Positions 17,204-26,305 of a stretch of 64,000 nt of DNA are shown one piece after another. The notes under the pieces were generated by a model that was given only the letters and a program-made list of their open reading frames with translations, was not told the origin of the DNA and did not search any database. This DNA is from Mycolicibacterium sp. CBMA 226 (lineage in GTDB: Bacteria > Actinomycetota > Actinomycetes > Mycobacteriales > Mycobacteriaceae): positions 124,001-188,000 of the forward strand of contig NZ_VTGY01000011.1 in assembly GCF_009729075.1 (NCBI RefSeq), given 5' to 3'. A program made the translations under genes and the position numbers. Position 1 is the stretch's first letter. Each line of letters starts with the position of its first letter.

Positions 17204-19996
17204 GTGACAACAGCAGCCAAACCGGGCGCCGGACAGAACCGAGCGGTGCCTGCACCCGTCCGCGGACGTTCCGCAGAACTGAAACTGATTCAGGCGCAGG
17301 TGGATTCGCTCCGAAATGGGATCGGTGGCGTACTGGTCATCGAGGGTGCGCCGGGCATGGGGAAAAGCCGGTTGCTTACCGAGGCGGTGGCCATGGCGCA
17401 CCGATACGAGATGCCGGCGCAGCACGGGGAGGCATCACGGGACCGGCAGGACGTGCCGTTCTACCCGTTGCTCACCGCGATGCTGGGTGGTGGCCACCCG
17501 GTCGGGAACGCCGAGGTGCTGCGCGAACTCGGAAACTCCACGGATGCGGCGTACTGGGTGGTGGACCACCTGCAAGCGGCGATCGCCAACGAGGCTCGGC
17601 GTTCGCCATTTGCGATTGTGCTGGAGGACGTTCACTGGGCCGACAATGGCACGCTGACGGCGCTGCGCTCCTTGACCGCGGCTCTGGTGGACGCACCGGT
17701 GCTATGGGTGCTGACGGTCCGGACCGGCTTCGGCGGCGCACCGGTGCGCGAGACGCTCACGGCGCTGCACCGGGGCGGCGCCACGAGGCTGATGCTGCCC
17801 GCGCTGTCGCGCGGGCCGGTCGCCGACATGGTGGGCGATGCGGTGCGGGCGCGTGTCGATGACTCGCTGCTCGCCATGGTGGCGAAGGCTCGTGGCAATC
17901 CATTCCTGGTGAGCGAGTTGGTGCGTGGGCTGCGGGAAGAGAACCGGCTGCGGGTCGAAGGCGGTCTCGCGACGGCGACCGGAGACGAGCTGCCGACATG
18001 CCTCGTCGCGTGCATGCAGGAACGCCTTGATCGGCTCTCTGGTGAAGCGTCTGAAGTGACGCGGGTGGCCGCGGTGCTACCGGCGCGCTTCTCCGCCGGA
18101 CTGCTGGCCGCCATGATGGAACGGCAGCCCACTGCACTGGTGTCGGCGCTCGCCGAGACGGTAGAGGCCGGCGTACTGGTGGAGGACGGGGAACACCTCA
18201 GGTTCGGACACGATCTGCTGCGTGAGGCCACCCGTGCCTGTCTGCCGCAGTCATTGCGCCGGGCGATGGAACGGCAGTCGGCGACGGTGATGCTGGCCCA
18301 AGGCGCTGCGCCCGATCAGGTGGCGACCGTGCTGGCGCGCAGCGCAGAGTCGGGAGATCGTGAGGCGATCGCCGCACTGCGCCGGGCTGCCCAGTCCGTC
18401 GCACGTAGCGATGTCGGCGCTGCTGCGGACTTCACCAGGCGGGCGCTTGAACTGCTCCCGGCGGATGACGACGAACACGGGCGGCTGGTCGCCGAGACCG
18501 TTGTGCTCCTGAACCGGGCCCGGCGCTACGAAGAGTCCGAGGAACTGGCCGTCACCGCGCTGGGGGAGGCGACGGCAGACGGGGAAGCCGAAATCCGGCT
18601 GCGGCTACCGACTTTCACCCGGCACGGCTCACTGGCCCGCGCCGAAGAGAATCGGCGCGCACTGCTTCTCGGTGACATCAGCGACGTCGCGCGGGCACGG
18701 CACCTCGCGCTCCTGGCATACAACCTGATGATGGACGACAACGACGGCAGCCGTCGCGGCGCCGCAGAGGAGGCAGCGGCGGCAGCGGATGCGGTTGACG
18801 ATCTCGAGTCGAAGGCCATTGCCAACATCACCCTGGCCTGCTTCGACTGCGTCGCGGGGTCCGCCGGCGACGCGCTCGACAGGCTCAAGCAGCTGTACGC
18901 GCGCAGCCGCGCGAGCGATTTACCCATCGCCCATCTGCTGTCGGCCGCCCACTACGCGAATGCACTTGCGGCGGTCGGCCATGTCGATGAGGCGGCCGAT
19001 CTGATCTCGACGCGCATGGTGCTGGCCCGGCAGGCACGCAACGCGATGGCGCTGGACGTCTGGGCCACCTACGACGGGATGGCGAGACTCGCCGCCGGCC
19101 AACTCGGCGCCGCCCGCATTGCGGCAGAGGCGGCGGCGATTCCAGACCGGACCGATCTGACGGAGCTGGACGTGCTACGTGCGGCCACCCTGATCGAGGT
19201 CGCATTGCGTACTGATGATCGAAACTTGTTGCAGCAGAATCTGGTCCATGCTCGAGCCGGCTTCAGCGCCGGCTCCGCCATGGAACGCCGGACGGCCGGC
19301 CATGCCCTGGCGATGGCGGCGCGCTATCGCGACGACATCGATGATGCCGCGCACTGGTGCGATCCCGAAATGGAATTGCTCGGTGCGCCGCTCACGCCCC
19401 AGGGATTGGATCAGGTGATCGAGAGTGCACGAGTGGCCGCCCTGACGCGTGACGATGCCCGTCGCGCAAGGGTCCTGCGCGCCGTCGACAGGCTCTCGCA
19501 GGACGAGTTGCCGTTGTTCACCGCGGTCGCGCTACACGCTCGCGGAATTCTCGACGCTGACCGCGGTCTGCTGATCCGTGCCGCCGAGTTGTTGCGCGCA
19601 TCGTCGCGCCCGCTGCTGTCTGCAGCGGCGGCCGAGGACCTCGGCGCGCATCTTCTCGGCGCAGGTGATGCGGAGCAGGCGCTCTTCTGGCTCAATCCCG
19701 CATTCGACACCTACAGCCGGGCCGGGGCTGTCACCGACGCGCGCCGGGTGAGTCGGCAACTTCGACAGCTGGGGGTGGAACGACGTATCGTCAGCCGATC
19801 GAAGGCAGCGACCGGCTGGGAAAGCCTCACCGATGCCGAGCTGAAGGTAGTCACACTCGTCGCGCAAGGCGCTACCAACCGGGCCGTGGCCGACCAACTG
19901 TATCTGTCGCTGCACACTGTGAAGACACACGTGCACAACGCATTCCGCAAACTCGGTATCAGTTCGCGGGCCCAGCTGGTGCACGCGTCACGCTGA
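17204..19996 (+). CDS. LAL-type LuxR regulator with AAA ATPase domain
   Basis: About 930 residues. An ATPase module comes first with Walker A EGAPGMGKSRLL (about residues 46-57) and Walker B FAIVLEDVHWAD (about 136-147), then a long helical TPR-like region. The LuxR helix-turn-helix is at the end (LTDAELKVVTLVAQGATNRA, then LSLHTVKTHVHNAFRKLG). LAL proteins activate nearby operons in response to metabolites. The GTG at 17204 is chosen for the upstream GAGGGG site; an in-frame GTG at 17114 would add 30 residues. Likely targets are mmpS-mmpL or the operon starting at 23833, which is inference. Confidence 0.88.
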   Translation: MTTAAKPGAGQNRAVPAPVRGRSAELKLIQAQVDSLRNGIGGVLVIEGAPGMGKSRLLTEAVAMAHRYEMPAQHGEASRDRQDVPFYPLLTAMLGGGHPVGNAEVLRELGNSTDAAYWVVDHLQAAIANEARRSPFAIVLEDVHWADNGTLTALRSLTAALVDAPVLWVLTVRTGFGGAPVRETLTALHRGGATRLMLPALSRGPVADMVGDAVRARVDDSLLAMVAKARGNPFLVSELVRGLREENRLRVEGGLATATGDELPTCLVACMQERLDRLSGEASEVTRVAAVLPARFSAGLLAAMMERQPTALVSALAETVEAGVLVEDGEHLRFGHDLLREATRACLPQSLRRAMERQSATVMLAQGAAPDQVATVLARSAESGDREAIAALRRAAQSVARSDVGAAADFTRRALELLPADDDEHGRLVAETVVLLNRARRYEESEELAVTALGEATADGEAEIRLRLPTFTRHGSLARAEENRRALLLGDISDVARARHLALLAYNLMMDDNDGSRRGAAEEAAAAADAVDDLESKAIANITLACFDCVAGSAGDALDRLKQLYARSRASDLPIAHLLSAAHYANALAAVGHVDEAADLISTRMVLARQARNAMALDVWATYDGMARLAAGQLGAARIAAEAAAIPDRTDLTELDVLRAATLIEVALRTDDRNLLQQNLVHARAGFSAGSAMERRTAGHALAMAARYRDDIDDAAHWCDPEMELLGAPLTPQGLDQVIESARVAALTRDDARRARVLRAVDRLSQDELPLFTAVALHARGILDADRGLLIRAAELLRASSRPLLSAAAAEDLGAHLLGAGDAEQALFWLNPAFDTYSRAGAVTDARRVSRQLRQLGVERRIVSRSKAATGWESLTDAELKVVTLVAQGATNRAVADQLYLSLHTVKTHVHNAFRKLGISSRAQLVHASR

Positions 19997-20005
19997 AGTG
20001 GCGAA

Positions 20006-22921
20006 TCAATTCGCGGGCCCGGCAGGTCCTACCGGTTCGGGCTCCGGTTCCGGCGCCGGCTCGGGTTTGGGGCGCTCGGCTCGGGTGCGGGTGATTTTCT
20101 GCGGCCACCAGAACCACGGCCCGAGCAGCCGCGCCAACGGCATCACCAGGAACAGCCGCACGACGACCATGTCGAAGATCAGCCCGATGCAGATGGTTGT
20201 TCCGGCCTGCCCGATGTTGACCACGTCACTGGCCAGCAGCGCCAGCATGGTGAAGGCGAAGACGAAGGCCGCCGTGAAGACCACGCCGCCGGAGCTGCCC
20301 ATGGTGCGGATCAGGCCGGTCTTGATGCCGGCGCCGAGCTCCTCGCGGTAGCGCGACAACATGAGCAGGTTGTAGTCACAACCCACCGCCACGAGGACGA
20401 TGAAAGCGATAGGCAATGTGAGCCAGTGCAATTGGGTGTGCAGCAGCGTCTCCCAGATGAAGGCCGACAATCCGTACGCCCCAGCGAAAGACAGCATGAC
20501 GGTGATGAGTACCAGGATCGAACCAACGAGGGCCCGCGTGATCGCCAGGATGATGCAGAACACCAGGGCGAAGGTGGCGAGCATCATGATGATGATGTCG
20601 TTGAACGAATAGTCCTGAACGTCACGGTAATTCGAGGCAGCGCCGGCAAGATAGATCTTCGCGTTGGACAGTGACGTGCCCTTCAGCGCCTGCTGTGCCG
20701 CGTCTGTCACGTTCCTGACCTGCTCGATGCCGGCCGGGGTCTGCGCCTCGCCCTCGTGGTAGAAGACCATGCGGGCACCCTTGCCGTCGGGCGTCATGAA
20801 GAAGTTCATGCCGACTTTGAAGTCGTCGTTCTTCAGAGCGTCCGGCGGCAGGAAGAAGAAGTCGTCATTCTTGGCGTTGTCGAATACCTGCGACATGCTG
20901 ACCAACGGGTCGATGAACACATCCAGTTGGTCCACAAGCGAATTGAGGGTGCTCTGCAGCGTCAGGGTCAGGGTGCGGATGGCTTGCAGATTCGTCATCG
21001 TGGACTGGATCTGCGGGATGATCTGCGGGGTCACCGTGTCGATGATCGCGATGCCCTTGACGGTGTTACCCAGCTCGTCCGTGATGCCGTCGACGGTGTC
21101 GATGGAGTCGTAGAGTGACCGCAGTGCGAAGCAGATGGGGATGTCGTAGCAGTGCGGCTCCCAATAGAAGTAATTGCGCATGGGGCGGAAGAAGTCGTCG
21201 AAATCAGCCAGATGGTCGCGGGTTTCCTCGGACAGCGCCTTGAGTTGCTCGGCCGACTGGCGCGAGAGATGCGTGCCGACCACCAACTGCTTGGTGATGT
21301 CCTGAATCCGTTGCGTCGACTGCAGGATATTCCCCGTCTTGTCGGCAAGAGTGCCGATGTCCTTGATGCGGTCGCGCAGGAAGCCGAGGTTCTCGCCGAG
21401 CTTGGTGCCGAGGGAACCGAACGCGTACGGCAGTGACGCGTGCTCCAGCGGACGGCCGTTGGGCCGGGTCACACTCTGCACCAACGCAATACCTGGCGTC
21501 CGCGTCATGGCCTTGGTCACGCGGTCCATCGAGATCATGTCGGTCGGGTTCCGCATGTCGTGATCAGATTTCAGATACACGATGTCGTTGTTGAGCCAGC
21601 TCTTGGGAAAGTGCTTGTCCGCGGCGGCGTAGCCGGCGCTCGCCTCGACGCTCGGCGGTGCGAAGTCGCGGTCGTTGTAGCTGACGTTGTAGCTGGTCCA
21701 GCCCAGCATGCACAGCGGAATGATCAACGCCGCAACGGCAATCATCGGCACCGGCCAGCGGGCGATCATGGTTCCGACCTTGCGCCACACCGGATTGGCG
21801 CGCTTCTTCCGTGGTTGCAGCCAGCCGATCTTGCTACCCAGGGTGAGTAGTGCCGGGCCCATGGTCAGCGCGGACAGAACGGCGACGACCATGGATACCG
21901 CGCATGGTGGACCCAGGGTCCGGAAGTAGTCCAGGTGGGTCAGGCTGAGGCACAGGGTGGCACCCGTGATGGCCGTTCCCGAGCCGAGGATGATGTGCGG
22001 GACGTTGGCCACCGAGATGTAGTACGAGGACTCCTTGTCTTCGCCCGCCTGGCGCGCTTCCTGATAGCGGCCGATGTAGAAGATCGCGTAGTCGGTTGAG
22101 GCGCCGAGGACCAGCGAGACGAGCAGATTCGAGGCGAACGAGGAGATCTCGATGACGCCTTGCTGTACCAGAAACGCGATGATGCCGCGGGCCGCAGCCA
22201 GTGTGGTCAAGACGCCCATCAGGGGGATGATCGCGCGGGTGATGGATCGGTAAGTGATGAGCAGCAAGACCAGGATCAGGATGACCGTGACGATGGTCAG
22301 CTTGACGAGGCTGGCGTCGGTTGCATGCAGGGTGTCCGCCGCCAACGGCGCCGGGCCGGTGATGTATGTGGTGAGTCCCTTGGGTTTCGGGACTTTGGCG
22401 ATGACGTCGCGGATAGCCTCGATGGACTCGTTTGCGCGCGACGAACCGAGATCGCCGGTGGGCCGGATGTTGAGCGTGGTGGCCTGGGCGTCGGCGCTCT
22501 GCGCGCCTGACATCGTGACGGGCTTACCCCACAGATCCTGCACCGACTGAACATGTTTGGTGTCTGCCAGCAGTCTACGGACGACCTCGTTGTAGTACTG
22601 GTGATCCCCCTCGTCGAGCTTGCGACCATGCGTTTCCAGCAGTAGCACAGCAACACTGGTGAAATCCGACTCGTTGAAGTCGTTGCCCATACGGATCGCG
22701 GCTTGCGCCGACGGCGCATCGCGGGCCACCAGCGGACCGGCATTGGCAGCGGTGATGTCGTCCAGCGACGGCACCAGCACATTGGTCAGGACGGCTATGG
22801 CAAGCCAGATCAAGATGATCGGAACAGCCAGTACCCGTAGCGCTTTCGCCAGTCGAGGACGATGAACTTGTGCGGACGGAGCGGGGGGAATGGGTTGCGT
22901 ATCAGCGACGGGCGTGCTCAT
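20006..22921 (-). CDS. MmpL-family RND transporter
   Basis: A 971-residue membrane transporter of the mycobacterial MmpL family, which moves lipids or siderophores to the periplasm using the proton gradient. There is one N-terminal helix, a large periplasmic domain, a helix bundle, a second periplasmic domain and a final bundle. The paired proton-relay motifs are visible: GASTDYAIFYIGRY in the first bundle and GCDYNLLMLSRYREE in the second. A proline-rich tail (PEPAPEPEPEP) ends the protein. Its ATG overlaps the mmpS stop by four bases (ATGA). Cargo is unknown. Confidence 0.93.
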   Translation of the reverse strand: MSTPVADTQPIPPAPSAQVHRPRLAKALRVLAVPIILIWLAIAVLTNVLVPSLDDITAANAGPLVARDAPSAQAAIRMGNDFNESDFTSVAVLLLETHGRKLDEGDHQYYNEVVRRLLADTKHVQSVQDLWGKPVTMSGAQSADAQATTLNIRPTGDLGSSRANESIEAIRDVIAKVPKPKGLTTYITGPAPLAADTLHATDASLVKLTIVTVILILVLLLITYRSITRAIIPLMGVLTTLAAARGIIAFLVQQGVIEISSFASNLLVSLVLGASTDYAIFYIGRYQEARQAGEDKESSYYISVANVPHIILGSGTAITGATLCLSLTHLDYFRTLGPPCAVSMVVAVLSALTMGPALLTLGSKIGWLQPRKKRANPVWRKVGTMIARWPVPMIAVAALIIPLCMLGWTSYNVSYNDRDFAPPSVEASAGYAAADKHFPKSWLNNDIVYLKSDHDMRNPTDMISMDRVTKAMTRTPGIALVQSVTRPNGRPLEHASLPYAFGSLGTKLGENLGFLRDRIKDIGTLADKTGNILQSTQRIQDITKQLVVGTHLSRQSAEQLKALSEETRDHLADFDDFFRPMRNYFYWEPHCYDIPICFALRSLYDSIDTVDGITDELGNTVKGIAIIDTVTPQIIPQIQSTMTNLQAIRTLTLTLQSTLNSLVDQLDVFIDPLVSMSQVFDNAKNDDFFFLPPDALKNDDFKVGMNFFMTPDGKGARMVFYHEGEAQTPAGIEQVRNVTDAAQQALKGTSLSNAKIYLAGAASNYRDVQDYSFNDIIIMMLATFALVFCIILAITRALVGSILVLITVMLSFAGAYGLSAFIWETLLHTQLHWLTLPIAFIVLVAVGCDYNLLMLSRYREELGAGIKTGLIRTMGSSGGVVFTAAFVFAFTMLALLASDVVNIGQAGTTICIGLIFDMVVVRLFLVMPLARLLGPWFWWPQKITRTRAERPKPEPAPEPEPEPVGPAGPAN

Positions 22922-23376
22922 GCGGCAATCACCGTGCAAGCCACCGCGGCGCTTTGGTGAGTAACCGAATGTTCGTCGCGGACTTGGCCGTCAACAAGAA
23001 TTCGGCACCCCACCGAACCACCGTCGACCTGAGCCACCAGACTCAACGACGCTGATGCTGCCATCGTGGTCTCGGAATATGACCACGGCAGTGCCGTCAA
23101 CTGGACCTCGACGGGCTCGCTATTCAGATTGGCGTACGTGACTTTTCCTGAGCCACCGAGACTTCCGAAGACCTCGTAGGTGACGTTCTTCGGATTGATC
23201 TGCACGACGGTGGGTGGAATGGTGACGGGGTCGGGCGGGCTGGTGATCGCCCGTGACAGGCCGCGCACGGTGTTGACGCCGTAAGCCACGATCACGACGA
23301 CGACAACCACCACCAATGGCAGCCAGAGTTTGGAGATGAGCCCGCTGCTCTCTCGTCGCTTGCCTCGCGTCCCCAT
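22918..23376 (-). CDS. MmpS-family accessory protein
   Basis: A 152-residue membrane-anchored protein. One hydrophobic helix (about residues 17-36, WLPLVVVVVVVIVAYGVNTV) is followed by a periplasmic beta-sandwich with the MmpS features VTYEVFGSLGGSGKVTYANL and a late GGSVGCRILVDGQV segment. MmpS proteins work with the neighbouring MmpL in export. The ATG at 23376 has a GGAGGA site upstream, and the gene overlaps mmpL by ATGA, so both are one operon. Confidence 0.9.
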   Translation of the reverse strand: MGTRGKRRESSGLISKLWLPLVVVVVVVIVAYGVNTVRGLSRAITSPPDPVTIPPTVVQINPKNVTYEVFGSLGGSGKVTYANLNSEPVEVQLTALPWSYSETTMAASASLSLVAQVDGGSVGCRILVDGQVRDEHSVTHQSAAVACTVIAA

Positions 23377-23483
23377 GCGATCGTCCTCCGACTGATGCGG
23401 GCTGCAGCCACCCCGGAACATGGAGATGATAGCTGTGAGCGCGCTGAGTTGTGGTCGAAACCGAGCCTGGTATGCGGGTCGGG

Positions 23484-23509
23484 GCAACACCATCGATCGA
23501 GGATTGATG
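23484..23509 (-). promoter_or_regulatory. Operator-like repeat, mmpS-proximal copy
   Basis: CATCGATCGAGGATTGATG at 23491-23509 is itself a dyad (CATCGATC, three bases, GATTGATG). The same element in opposite orientation occurs at 23698-23715, with 17 of 18 bases matching and further similarity beyond after a small gap (GTTGC). Confidence 0.5.
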
Positions 23510-23540
23510 TGTAGGACGCCGGAGGTGTAGGGCTAAGAGG

Positions 23541-23638
23541 CGGTTGTCACTCCACACCGTCAACACACCCCACGTGCACAACGTGTTTCCAAGCTCGGCG
23601 TCAATTTCCGGTAGCAATTGACGCAGCTGTCGCGCTGA
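23541..23638 (+). pseudogene. LuxR-type helix-turn-helix remnant
   Basis: Allowing two small frameshifts, the stretch reads LSLHTVNT-HVHNVF-KLGVN, then degraded residues ending in LSR and a stop, in line with the last 30 residues of the LAL regulator (LSLHTVKTHVHNAFRKLGIS). A 12-base block CACGTGCACAAC is identical between them. No start, ATPase or full helix-turn-helix remains. It is the tail of a decayed LuxR gene or a partial duplication of the nearby one. Confidence 0.6.
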
Positions 23639-23697
23639 GCGCTACTGCATGCGACAGGTCCGCTGCCACTTCCGGCTATGTCCAGCCGCCGCTAAAG

Positions 23698-23720
23698 ATC
23701 AATCCTCGATGGATGTTGCA
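23698..23720 (+). promoter_or_regulatory. Operator-like repeat, catabolic-operon-proximal copy
   Basis: ATCAATCCTCGATGGATG (23698-23715) is the inverted partner of the mmpS-side repeat. It lies about 118 bp upstream of the acyl-CoA dehydrogenase start and probably marks a shared regulator for both operons. Confidence 0.5.
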
Positions 23721-23832
23721 CGTTCGCCTGTTGGACGAAGGTGGAGCTTGTCATTCATCAACGTGCTCACTGGAGCAGCGGCCGATGTCAATTGCATCCC
23801 CCGCCGGGCACACCAACAGACAAGAGGACGCC

Positions 23833-25053
23833 ATGACCGTCAAGGTGACGTTGCCGGAAGCCTCTCAGCCTTACCTCGAAGCGGGGCTGCTGCCGGCTGA
23901 TTTCTATTCCTACGAAGAACTGCTGTCGGACTCCGAGCGCGCGAAGGTCCACCGCATTCGTGAATTCTTCAAGACCGAGGCCGCGCCGATCGTCCAGGAT
24001 CACTGGGCCCGCGCCGAGTTCCCCCACCAGCTGGTGAAGGGGTTCGCCGACCTGCATCTGGTCGACTGGGCCGACCCCGATTCGAATGAGCCCGCGCCGA
24101 GCAATCTGATGACCGGCATCACGGCGCTGGAGATGGCGCATTTCGATCCGTCGCTGTCGGTGTTCTTCGGCGTCCACACCGGTCTGGCGATGGGCAGCAT
24201 CGTCACCTGCGGGTCCGACGAGCAGAAGCGCCGCTGGCTGCCGGCGATGAGCCGCTTCGAGAAGATCGGTGCGTTCGGCCTCACCGAACCGCACGGGGGT
24301 TCCGACGTGGCCGGCGGCATGGAGACCACAGCGCGCCGCGACGGCGACGAGTGGGTGCTCAACGGCGCCAAGCGCTGGATCGGCAACGCCACTTTCGCCG
24401 ACCTTGTCGTCATCTGGGCCCGCGACGTCGAGAGCAACCAGGTACTCGGCTTCGTCGTCGAAAAAGACACCCCTGGTTTCACGACGTCGAAGATCGAGAA
24501 CAAGTTCGCGCTGCGCATCGTCCAGAATGCCGACATCGTGCTCGACGACTGCCGGGTTCCGGAAGCCAACCGGCTGCAGAACGCGAGGTCGTTCCGGGAC
24601 ACCGCCGAAATCCTGCGCCGCACGCGCAGCGGGGTGGCGTGGCAGGCAGTGGGCGTCCAGTTCGCGGCCTACGAACTGGCACTGGACTACGCCAAGACCC
24701 GCACACAGTTCGGCCGACCCATCGGCAAGTTCCAGATGGTGCAGGACCTACTGGTCAAGATGCTCGGCAACGCCACGGCATGCGCCGGCATGATGGTGCG
24801 CCTGGCCCAGCTGCAGCACGAGGGCGTGTACCGCGACGAGCAGTCGGCGCTGGCCAAGGCCTACTGCTGCTCGCGGATGCGTGAGACCGTGCACTGGGCG
24901 CGAGAGCTGTTCGGTGGCAACGGAATTGTGCTCGACTACAACATCGGCCGGTTCGTCGCCGACTCCGAAGCCCTGTACTCCTACGAGGGCACCCGCGAGA
25001 TGCAGACGCTGATCGTGGGCAAGTCCGTCAGCGGCCTGAGCGCCTTCGTCTAA
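23833..25053 (+). CDS. Acyl-CoA dehydrogenase (glutaryl-CoA-dehydrogenase-like)
   Basis: A 406-residue flavoenzyme. FAD-binding motifs are GAFGLTEPHGGSDVAGG and WVLNGAKRWIGNATFADLVV; the Arg-containing segment is RTQFGRPIGKFQMVQ; the catalytic base is Glu385 in SYEGTREMQ. The overall pattern resembles glutaryl-CoA dehydrogenase-like and CaiA-like members rather than fatty-acyl FadEs. The ATG at 23833 follows AGAGGA. It is the first gene of the operon with a CoA-transferase and crotonase, the set used for carnitine, gamma-butyrobetaine or branched and dicarboxylic acids. Confidence 0.85.
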   Translation: MTVKVTLPEASQPYLEAGLLPADFYSYEELLSDSERAKVHRIREFFKTEAAPIVQDHWARAEFPHQLVKGFADLHLVDWADPDSNEPAPSNLMTGITALEMAHFDPSLSVFFGVHTGLAMGSIVTCGSDEQKRRWLPAMSRFEKIGAFGLTEPHGGSDVAGGMETTARRDGDEWVLNGAKRWIGNATFADLVVIWARDVESNQVLGFVVEKDTPGFTTSKIENKFALRIVQNADIVLDDCRVPEANRLQNARSFRDTAEILRRTRSGVAWQAVGVQFAAYELALDYAKTRTQFGRPIGKFQMVQDLLVKMLGNATACAGMMVRLAQLQHEGVYRDEQSALAKAYCCSRMRETVHWARELFGGNGIVLDYNIGRFVADSEALYSYEGTREMQTLIVGKSVSGLSAFV

Positions 25054-25063
25054 GGAGGATGAG

Positions 25064-26305
25064 ATGACAATCAAGACAGAGGATTCCGTGTTCGCCGGCC
25101 TGAAGGTCGTCGAAATCGCCAGCTTCATCGCCGCCCCGGCTGCCGCCACCATGCTGTCGGACTTCGGCGCCGACGTCATCAAGGTCGAGCCCCCGGGGAT
25201 CGGTGACCCCCAGCGCCTGCTGAGCTCGGTGCCACCGAGCCCCGCCGCGCCCGGAAACTACAGCTGGCACTTGGCCAATCGCAACAAGCGTGGCATGTCC
25301 GTCGACCTGAAATCCAAAGGCGGAACGGAGATTCTGAAGCGTCTCGTCGAATGGGCCGACGTATTGATCACCAACTTCCCGCACGGTACCCGTGAGGGAC
25401 TGCACCTCGGCTACGAAGAAGTGTCAGGCTGGAACCCGCGGATCGTCTATGCGGACATCACCGGATACGGCGACACCGGACCGGACGCCAAACTGCCGGG
25501 CTTCGACCTGACCGCGTTTTGGTCGCGCAGCGGCCTGCTGGCTGCCACCCGCGACGCCGGTGCCCCGCCGACCTCGCCGGTGTGGGGCAGCGGCGACTAC
25601 ACCACTGCCACAGCGATTTACGCCGCCATCACCACCGCCCTGTACCACCGGGAACGCACCGGCAGGGGTGCCAACGTCGGCACCTCGCTGCTCGCCACCG
25701 GCGTATGGGCGACGGGCACTCTGGTCTCCGCGGCCTTGGCGGGTGCCAAGCCGTATGAATTGCACGACCGCACCGCGCCGGTCAACGCCCTGACCAACCA
25801 GTATCAGACGGCCGACGGCCGTTGGCTCATGCTGGCGGCGAGGCAATCGGCGTGGCCGAAGCTGGCGGAGGCGCTGGGACTGGCCGAGCTGCTGGACGAT
25901 CCCCGGTTCAGCGACGTGAAAGCCATCGGGCGGCACGCGGGTGCGCTGGCCGAAGTGCTCGACGCCCGGTTCCGGGGCCAGCAGTTCGAACACTGGGAGA
26001 AGATGCTCGATGCTGCCCGTATCCCATACGGCGTGATCCAGACGCCGGCGGAAGCGGCCGCCGACCCGCAGTTGCGCGCCAACGACATCGTGGTGCCGAT
26101 CGAGGGTGCCGAGGATCTGGACTACACCGTCAACAACCCGATCACCCTGCGAGGGCTGGCCCGGACGCGCTCTCGCCGAGCACCTGAGCACGGTGAACAC
26201 AACGACGAGGTGCTGACCCAACTGGGTTTCAGCGCGGGCGATATCAATCGACTCCGGGATCAGCACGTGATTCCCGCAGCGGCAGAACAGGAGACCGTGA
26301 AATGA
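25064..26305 (+). CDS. CaiB/BaiF-type (family III) CoA-transferase
   Basis: A 413-residue enzyme that moves CoA from one acyl-CoA to another acid. The N-terminal GLKVVEIASFIAAPAAATML and DFGADVIKVEPP are classic, DITGYGDTGP follows, and the catalytic Asp is about residue 178 in GSGDYTTATAIYAA. A strong AAGGAGG site precedes the ATG and the gap to the dehydrogenase is only 10 bp. It is the likely substrate-activating step of this operon, since no acyl-CoA ligase is present in it. Confidence 0.9.
   Translation: MTIKTEDSVFAGLKVVEIASFIAAPAAATMLSDFGADVIKVEPPGIGDPQRLLSSVPPSPAAPGNYSWHLANRNKRGMSVDLKSKGGTEILKRLVEWADVLITNFPHGTREGLHLGYEEVSGWNPRIVYADITGYGDTGPDAKLPGFDLTAFWSRSGLLAATRDAGAPPTSPVWGSGDYTTATAIYAAITTALYHRERTGRGANVGTSLLATGVWATGTLVSAALAGAKPYELHDRTAPVNALTNQYQTADGRWLMLAARQSAWPKLAEALGLAELLDDPRFSDVKAIGRHAGALAEVLDARFRGQQFEHWEKMLDAARIPYGVIQTPAEAAADPQLRANDIVVPIEGAEDLDYTVNNPITLRGLARTRSRRAPEHGEHNDEVLTQLGFSAGDINRLRDQHVIPAAAEQETVK

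Larger units (their letters stand above)
23377..23832. other. 456-bp divergent intergenic region between mmpS and the acyl-CoA operon
   Basis: No intact gene was found. The region holds a degraded LuxR helix-turn-helix coding fragment in the middle and, on either side of it, two inverted copies of a 17-18 bp dyad. The copies lie almost equal distances from the two start codons (about 115 bp from mmpS and 118 bp from the acyl-CoA dehydrogenase). It most likely contains both promoters. Confidence 0.6.

Noticed and set aside
23484..23720. Inverted repeats flanking the LuxR remnant as a MITE or insertion-sequence scar
   Set aside because: No target-site duplication or transposase fragment was seen; the internal dyad form and the equal spacing from two start codons fit operators better.
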